From assembly GCF_900142215.1 (NCBI RefSeq), contig NZ_FRAC01000010.1, positions 1 to 64,000 of the forward strand: a stretch of DNA of 64,000 bases, written 5' to 3'. Of the stretch, positions 60,601 to 64,000 are shown in pieces; position 1 is the first letter of the stretch; each line of letters starts with the position of its first letter. The notes beneath the pieces are model-generated. The model did no database searches. It was not told where the DNA came from and saw only the letters and a program-made list of their open reading frames with translations. The position numbers and the translations under genes were made by a program. The DNA comes from Anaerocolumna jejuensis DSM 15929 (lineage in GTDB: Bacteria; Bacillota; Clostridia; Lachnospirales; Lachnospiraceae).

Positions 60601-60816
60601 AATGAGGAAAAGGAATGCACCTTCACCTTCTTGTCCAATTGTATGATTACTTATAAGAATCCTACCGGAAAGCCTACCTATGGCAGGGACAGAGCGGTGA
60701 TATCCCATATTGTAACAGAGGATGGGGAAAGAATAGAAGGGGATTCCATTACCGGAGAGACTGCCGGAAGAATCAGAGAAGGCAGCATTAAAAAGCTAAT
60801 TGCCTATTTTGCATAG
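57634..60816 (+). CDS. Large GH94-like carbohydrate-active enzyme, probably a glycan phosphorylase
   Basis: This 1060-residue cytoplasmic protein has no signal peptide. The N-terminal about 330 residues form a beta-sandwich-like domain (YTNRGQGVNSFGI, VRKVEITNLSKKEQELEVVD) as in glycoside phosphorylases. The following helical region has EAGFGEGYWSDHWDYNLDLI (about residues 512-531) and KPGWNDAMNGLPGLFGSGMP (about 643), where the aspartate in GWND corresponds to the general acid of GH94 (DWND). The architecture fits the GH94/GH149/GH161 clan of beta-glucan phosphorylases, which release sugar 1-phosphate, but I cannot settle the family or the linkage. A GH30 enzyme follows 250 bases later, so the two likely process one glycan inside the cell. 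Confidence 0.75.
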   Translation: MKNYYLDGKAYILEDYHRLPPFSSFLPGLAGIKGIPMWVYYTNRGQGVNSFGIHHKNNAIMEFNPANTAYENTAIKGFRTFIRKEGTVYEPFFSSMTKAKRKFSIQQNSFEIEEIEKEQELKIRVKYYVLPLENIGALVRKVEITNLSKKEQELEVVDGLPKIIPYGIKNSEYKEMSNLLKSWADIKNIENNVPYYSMRSSSDDSAEVSEVEGGYYYLTVAGGEIQPVIYDPEAVFSYDTTFVQPIRLEEEGLEGILQKEQCFANKVPCGFTPFKLKLASEGNFTFHTMIGFSQTTEQINEKLDKIKEEGFFDRKEVLAAECCEELTKDVRTVTGVPLFDSYVEYSYMDNFLRGGYPFVFGQGDKKSVIHLFSRKHGDPERDYNFFSINGEYYSQGNGNFRDVNQNRRNDLLFHKEVGDFNIKTFYQLIQIDGYNPLEVRPSTFRIKKEEEGAAEEFLKKAAPKEWQVLFDTARKPFTPGKIAGTLARYAVSLTISEDDFLTKLLAFSTQNIEAGFGEGYWSDHWDYNLDLIENYLKVYPEKKEALLFEDKTYRYYDSPARVLPRSEKYVILSKGGLRQYGALVHDTEKESKAGFVKKGTNWLKNKKGDYVTATLMAKLINLSLIKFTTLDPEGMGIEMEGGKPGWNDAMNGLPGLFGSGMPETLELKRVLEFVLEALPLKSQVTLPEEVYSLFLKTGEMVSKLAEGALSQFEYWDKVTSLREDFRETVRFELDGGEVLMDSKEAANLIDSFLKVVKKGIEKAKKAGDGLMPTYFTYQAEAFTPLTQDGKELITPYGLPAGKVNSFKRVMLPFFLEGPARYLASEECEEAALALHKKVQESGIYDKELKMYKTSESLENISMENGRIRAFTPGWLERESIFLHMEYKYLYGMQKAGLWENFYDEIRDTLIPFLPPEMYGRSILENSSFLASSENPNKEIHGRGYVARLSGSTTELLSMWSQMFIGGKVFTQEKEGLTLHLEPKLPAWFFNEEKECTFTFLSNCMITYKNPTGKPTYGRDRAVISHIVTEDGERIEGDSITGETAGRIREGSIKKLIAYFA

Positions 60817-60821
60817 TAAAC

Positions 60822-61041
60822 ACTTGAATAGCAAAGCACTTGAATAGCAAAATACTTGAATAGCAAAAAACTTGCATATTAAAAACTTGCATATTAAAAA
60901 CTTGCATATAAAATCTTGAATAGCAAAATACTTGAATAGAAAAAAACTTGAATAGCAAAATACTTGCATAGCAAATTATCTGCATAGCAAAATACCTGAT
61001 TAGCAGGAAATTTGCCTGACAAAAGATTTACCAGGCAAAAG
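60822..61041. repeat. 16-bp degenerate tandem repeat array, about 14 copies
   Basis: The unit is close to ACTTGAATAGCAAAAT, with variants such as ACTTGCATATTAAAA. Its reverse complement, ATTTTGCTATTCAAGT, shares TTTTGCT-ATTCAA with copy 10 of the array at 57120 (TTTTGCTCATTCAACCC), one base shorter. The last units form a hairpin (TTTGCCTG at 61011 with CAGGCAAA at 61032) in the leader of the GH30 gene. Confidence 0.9.
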
Positions 61042-61066
61042 CTTTGTATAAAGGAGGACACAACAG

Positions 61067-62395
61067 ATGGAGTTAATCGTTACTACTTATGAGAATCAGG
61101 AAAGGAATACAAAAGTTTCTGAATGTGAACTGGCTGAGGATAAGGGTGCTGCAATGAATGTGGTGAATCTGTATCCTGACATTGCATACCAGACCTTTCA
61201 TGGCTTTGGAGGAGCGGTAACAGAGGCGGCAGGTTACTCCTTTTTAAAGCTTGGGAAGGAAAAGCAGGAAGAAGTCTTAAAGAAGTATTTTGGCGAGGAC
61301 GGTCTGCGTTATCACTTTATACGTACCCATATTGACAGCTGCGATTTCTCCCTGGATAACTATACGGCTATGGAGGACCCGGAGGATAGGGAAATGAAAT
61401 CCTTTTCCTTAAAAAGAGAGGAAAAATATATCCTTCCTTTGCTAAGAAGAGCAAGAGCTGTTAAAGGTGAGGACTTTGACCTGATGTTAACTCCCTGGTC
61501 ACCGCCGGCCTTTATGAAGACTAATAATGACAGAAATAATGGGGGAAAATTAAAGAAAGAATACAGGGAATTCTGGGCAGATTATATCTGCCGCTATATC
61601 AGGGAATATGAAGCACTGGGCTTTCCCGTCAGCCGGATTACGGTCCAGAATGAGCCGGATGCCGTCCAGACATGGGATTCCTGCAGCTTTAATCCGGAGG
61701 AGGAAAAGGATTTCCTAAGGGATTACCTTTACAAGGCACTTGTTAAGAACGGACTTTCCCATATTAAGATTAATATCTGGGACCATAACAAGGAAAGGCT
61801 GTTTGAAAGAGCAAAGGCCATAATCGATAAGGAAACGGACAGGATGATTGACGGTGTGGCCTTCCATTGGTATACGGGAGACCATTTTGAAGCAATCAGG
61901 CTGACAGGGGATGCATATCCGGGAAAAGAGCTGATCTTTACCGAAGGCTGTGTGGAATACAGCAGATTTGATGCCGGGCAGCTGAAGAATGCGCAGATGT
62001 ATGCTCATGATATCATCGGTAACCTGAATGCAGGTATGACAGTCTTTATCGACTGGAACATACTGTTAGACGAAAAGGGCGGACCCAATCATGTAAATAA
62101 TTTCTGTGATGCCCCTGTTATGGTAGATACGGAAGACGGCACCTATGAAGAAAAGCTTTCCTTCCACTATATCAGGCATTTCAGCCGTTATATTGATAGA
62201 GAAGCGAAAAGAATTGCCCTTACAAAATATACCGATAAATTGGAAATGACCGCCTTTATGAATCCGGACAAATCCATCGTTTTGGTAGTACTTAATAAAC
62301 AGACGGAAGATATGCCGTTATCCTTACGGGTTAACGGAAGGAATGCAGAGTTTACTGTTCCGGGGAGCTCCATTGTCACCGCTGTAATAAAATAA
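61067..62395 (+). CDS. GH30-family glycoside hydrolase
   Basis: This 442-residue intracellular enzyme starts at ATG 61067 behind AAAGGAGG. The barrel begins with TFHGFGGAVTEAAGYSF, where FGG/E is typical of GH30 glucosylceramidase-type enzymes. The acid/base glutamate is in ITVQNEPDAVQTW (about residue 192) and the nucleophile in LIFTEGCVEYS (about 293). The C-terminal beta domain (about 370-442) completes the GH30 fold. Family activities include beta-1,6-glucanase, glucosylceramidase and xylosidase-like; the subfamily is not certain. Lack of a signal peptide suggests action on imported oligosaccharides together with the GH94-like enzyme upstream. Confidence 0.88.
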   Translation: MELIVTTYENQERNTKVSECELAEDKGAAMNVVNLYPDIAYQTFHGFGGAVTEAAGYSFLKLGKEKQEEVLKKYFGEDGLRYHFIRTHIDSCDFSLDNYTAMEDPEDREMKSFSLKREEKYILPLLRRARAVKGEDFDLMLTPWSPPAFMKTNNDRNNGGKLKKEYREFWADYICRYIREYEALGFPVSRITVQNEPDAVQTWDSCSFNPEEEKDFLRDYLYKALVKNGLSHIKINIWDHNKERLFERAKAIIDKETDRMIDGVAFHWYTGDHFEAIRLTGDAYPGKELIFTEGCVEYSRFDAGQLKNAQMYAHDIIGNLNAGMTVFIDWNILLDEKGGPNHVNNFCDAPVMVDTEDGTYEEKLSFHYIRHFSRYIDREAKRIALTKYTDKLEMTAFMNPDKSIVLVVLNKQTEDMPLSLRVNGRNAEFTVPGSSIVTAVIK

Positions 62396-62400
62396 ATAGA

Positions 62401-62452
62401 AAGCAAGTGCTTTTTTCCTACACATTTCCCATCGAAAAGCACTTGCTTTTTT
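62401..62452 (+). terminator. Terminator of the GH30 gene
   Basis: AAGCAAGTGCTTTT pairs perfectly with AAAAGCACTTGCTT around a 20-base loop and is followed by TTTT. Confidence 0.88.
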
Positions 62453-62472
62453 ATAGTGTATTACGTTATAAT
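62443..62472 (+). promoter_or_regulatory. Promoter of the lytic transglycosylase gene
   Basis: TTGCTT and TATAAT are 18 bases apart. The -35 overlaps the 3' arm of the preceding terminator. Confidence 0.5.
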
Positions 62473-62527
62473 GGACAGGAAGTTAATGTATATTTTGTCG
62501 TTTTACATAGGAAAGCAGGAGAACCTT

Positions 62528-63295
62528 ATGTCAGAAATTCAAGGAATTAATCGTCTAAAAACTACATCAGACGTTGCAGCTTCCAAAGAAAAGAAAGTAA
62601 ATTCCTCAAAGAGCTTTTCTTCCTATCTTGGAGAAACTGTAAGTCTGGATGAGATTTTTAATGAAGCAGCAGAAAAATATAATGTACCGGTGAATTTGCT
62701 GAAGGCCATCGGCAAGCAGGAATCCAATTTTAAATCGGATGCAGTTTCAAGATGCGGAGCACAGGGAATTATGCAGCTAATGCCAAGAACTGCCGCTTCA
62801 CTTGGTGTAACGGATTCCTTTGACCCTAAGCAAAATATCATGGGCGGAGCCAAGTATATATCCCAGCTTCTTGATAAGTATGACGGGGATGCTTCACTGG
62901 CTTTGGCAGCCTACAATGCAGGCAGTAATAATGTGGCAAAATATGGCGGAATACCCCCCTTTAAAGAAACACAGAACTATGTGAAAAAGGTTATGGGCTA
63001 TATGCAGGAAGGGGTAAGCGCCAAGGGTACCGTAACGGTGAAATCAAGTGTAACTGCTCCGGCAAGTCTTCCTGATATTGCCCAAATAAAGAATAATTTG
63101 GTAAGAACGGAAACGGAAACAGAAGACACATCAGGGAATAGTATCCTGGATGAATTCTTTACTTATGATAATTATTTGAAATTCATGGAGATTTTCATGG
63201 AAGACGATAAGGATGAAAAGAAAGAAGATCCTGACAACTATTTTTCCAAGGCAATCAGTTACAATGCTCCGATTTTAAACCTGTTTAATAATTAA
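62528..63295 (+). CDS. Lytic transglycosylase (SLT domain)
   Basis: This 255-residue protein starts at ATG 62528 behind GCAGGAG; earlier ATGs lack a site. Residues about 45-155 are a soluble-lytic-transglycosylase domain: the catalytic glutamate is in LLKAIGKQESNFKSDAVS (about residue 67), followed by GAQGIMQLMPRTAASLG and LALAAYNAGSNNVAKYGG. These enzymes cut peptidoglycan between MurNAc and GlcNAc. No signal peptide or membrane segment is seen at the N-terminus, so export must use another route, as for flagellar or spore-related transglycosylases. The C-terminal 90 residues are acidic and unassigned. Confidence 0.87.
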   Translation: MSEIQGINRLKTTSDVAASKEKKVNSSKSFSSYLGETVSLDEIFNEAAEKYNVPVNLLKAIGKQESNFKSDAVSRCGAQGIMQLMPRTAASLGVTDSFDPKQNIMGGAKYISQLLDKYDGDASLALAAYNAGSNNVAKYGGIPPFKETQNYVKKVMGYMQEGVSAKGTVTVKSSVTAPASLPDIAQIKNNLVRTETETEDTSGNSILDEFFTYDNYLKFMEIFMEDDKDEKKEDPDNYFSKAISYNAPILNLFNN

Positions 63296-63381
63296 TACCA
63301 AATGCCTGTTCCTTTAGCTTGCGCTGCAATAGAAAGGGAATGGGCATTTATTGCATTATTTTGAAGTAAAAAGGAGAATTT

Positions 63382-63885
63382 ATGAAGCAAATTGGCGATG
63401 TTATCAATGAAATGATTGAGTACTATTCAGGAGATGTAAGAAGAATCAATCATTTTCTTAAGGTGTATTCCTATGCCAAGACCATTGGCGAACTAGAGGG
63501 ACTTGACAAAGAGACCAGAGAGATATTGGAAGTTACGGCAGTTGTTCACGATATCGGTATTAAGGTAAGCGAAAGAAAATATAACAGCAGTGCGGGAAAT
63601 TACCAGCAGATAGAAGGACCCCTTGTAGCGGACCCCATGCTTACAAAGCTAGGATATGAAAGACCCTTTATCAAAAGGGTATGTTATCTGATTGCTCATC
63701 ACCATACCTATACCAATATCACAGAAAAGGATTATCAGATATTAGTGGAAGCGGATTTTCTTGTCAACCTTGATGAAGATAAGGCATCCGGGGAGACCAT
63801 CCAGAATGTTTACCGCAATATCTTCCGTACAGCAGCCGGAAAATCAATCCTTCAGAACGTCTTTCGTTTAAAGCCTCAGGTATAA
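63382..63885 (+). CDS. HD-domain protein
   Basis: This 167-residue protein has an HD metal-dependent phosphohydrolase fold: the first histidine is in RRINHFLKVYSYAK (about residue 24), the HD pair in TAVVHDIGIKVSE (about 56), and further histidines in YLIAHHHTYTN (about 109) with the last aspartate in LVEADFLVNLDED. This resembles the small YedJ/YfbR-like HD proteins acting on nucleotides. It starts at ATG 63382 with AAAGGAG. The following DUF1284 gene begins 4 bases after its stop and is likely in the same operon. The substrate is unknown. Confidence 0.87.
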   Translation: MKQIGDVINEMIEYYSGDVRRINHFLKVYSYAKTIGELEGLDKETREILEVTAVVHDIGIKVSERKYNSSAGNYQQIEGPLVADPMLTKLGYERPFIKRVCYLIAHHHTYTNITEKDYQILVEADFLVNLDEDKASGETIQNVYRNIFRTAAGKSILQNVFRLKPQV

Positions 63886-63889
63886 GAAA

Positions 63890-64000
63890 ATGATACACTT
63901 AAGACCTCATCATGGCATATGCATCGGTCAGTTTAAAGGCTTTGGCTACAGCGAAGAATTTGTGAAAAATATGACAGAGATTGTCGCTGAATTGGAGAAA
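63890..64000 (+). CDS. DUF1284 protein, N-terminal part
   Basis: The frame opens at ATG 63890 and runs off the window (37 codons seen). LRPHHGICIGQFKGFGYSEE followed by FVKNMTEIV matches the N-terminus of the DUF1284 family ('LRPHH..C...F.GKGYS..F..NM'), in which later cysteines suggest an iron-sulfur or metal site. It probably shares a transcript with the HD-domain gene. The ribosome site is weak (ATAAGAAA), consistent with translational coupling. Function unknown. Confidence 0.75.
   Translation, partial: MIHLRPHHGICIGQFKGFGYSEEFVKNMTEIVAELEK

Noticed and set aside
60788..60985. Open minus-strand frame of 65 codons
   Set aside because: It is produced by the 16-bp tandem repeats, has no ribosome site and overlaps the GH94-like gene end.

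Overview
The window looks like chromosome of an anaerobic, low-GC, Gram-positive bacterium of the Clostridia, most like a plant-polysaccharide-degrading member of the Lachnospiraceae. This rests on AGGAGG-type ribosome sites with many TTG and GTG starts, YesM/YesN-controlled sugar ABC transport, an S-layer-anchored giant protein, a FabK-type fatty-acid operon, and an oxygen-defence set of rubredoxin, rubrerythrin, superoxide reductase and flavodiiron protein. The species call is an inference from gene content. No rRNA, tRNA, CRISPR array or intact mobile element was found; the only transposon trace is an IS3-type OrfA fragment at the left edge.

Layout. 0-2 kb: IS3 remnant and two small proteins that share a helical module. 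2-11.6 kb: a sugar-uptake locus, with a YesN-type regulator and YesM-type kinase divergent from a lipoprotein binding protein, two permeases, a nucleoside-hydrolase-like protein and an alpha/beta hydrolase. 11.6-12.1 kb: a gene-free stretch with its own promoter and six hairpins, a candidate structured RNA. 12.1-16.2 kb: SEC-C protein, WD40 protein, GNAT acetyltransferase. 16.3-28.9 kb: a visibly GC-richer block with a LytTR regulator and 7TM kinase pair, a 1994-residue SLH surface protein, and an ECF sigma/membrane protein/ABC exporter operon. 29-30.7 kb: a Ku plus DNA ligase (NHEJ) operon. 31-34.3 kb: XRE regulator, membrane-anchored glycosidase-like protein, a second sigma/anti-sigma pair. 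34.5-43 kb: a complete elongation-type fatty-acid operon, acpP-fabK-fabD-fabG-fabF-accB-fabZ-accC-accD-accA, followed by a phosphopantetheinyl transferase.

44-64 kb: CsbD-like and GlsB-like stress proteins, citrate synthase, a divergent XRE/small-protein unit, a MerR regulator with two MutS-like ATPases, methylglyoxal synthase and a D-lactate-dehydrogenase-like enzyme, the oxygen-defence genes with a Crp/Fnr regulator, then an intracellular glycan-processing pair (a GH94-like enzyme and a GH30 glycosidase), a lytic transglycosylase, an HD-domain protein and the start of a DUF1284 protein.

Points most worth a second look: (1) two adjacent MutS-like ATPases that both carry NE instead of DE in Walker B, under a MerR regulator; (2) two short tandem-repeat arrays, 17 bp and 16 bp, in inverted orientation on either side of the GH94-like gene; (3) a family of intergenic dyads sharing an AGGC core, with compensatory changes in the stems; (4) the structured stretch at 11.74-12.05 kb; (5) dyads in the leaders inside the fatty-acid operon; and (6) a rubredoxin with a CxC first ligand pair.
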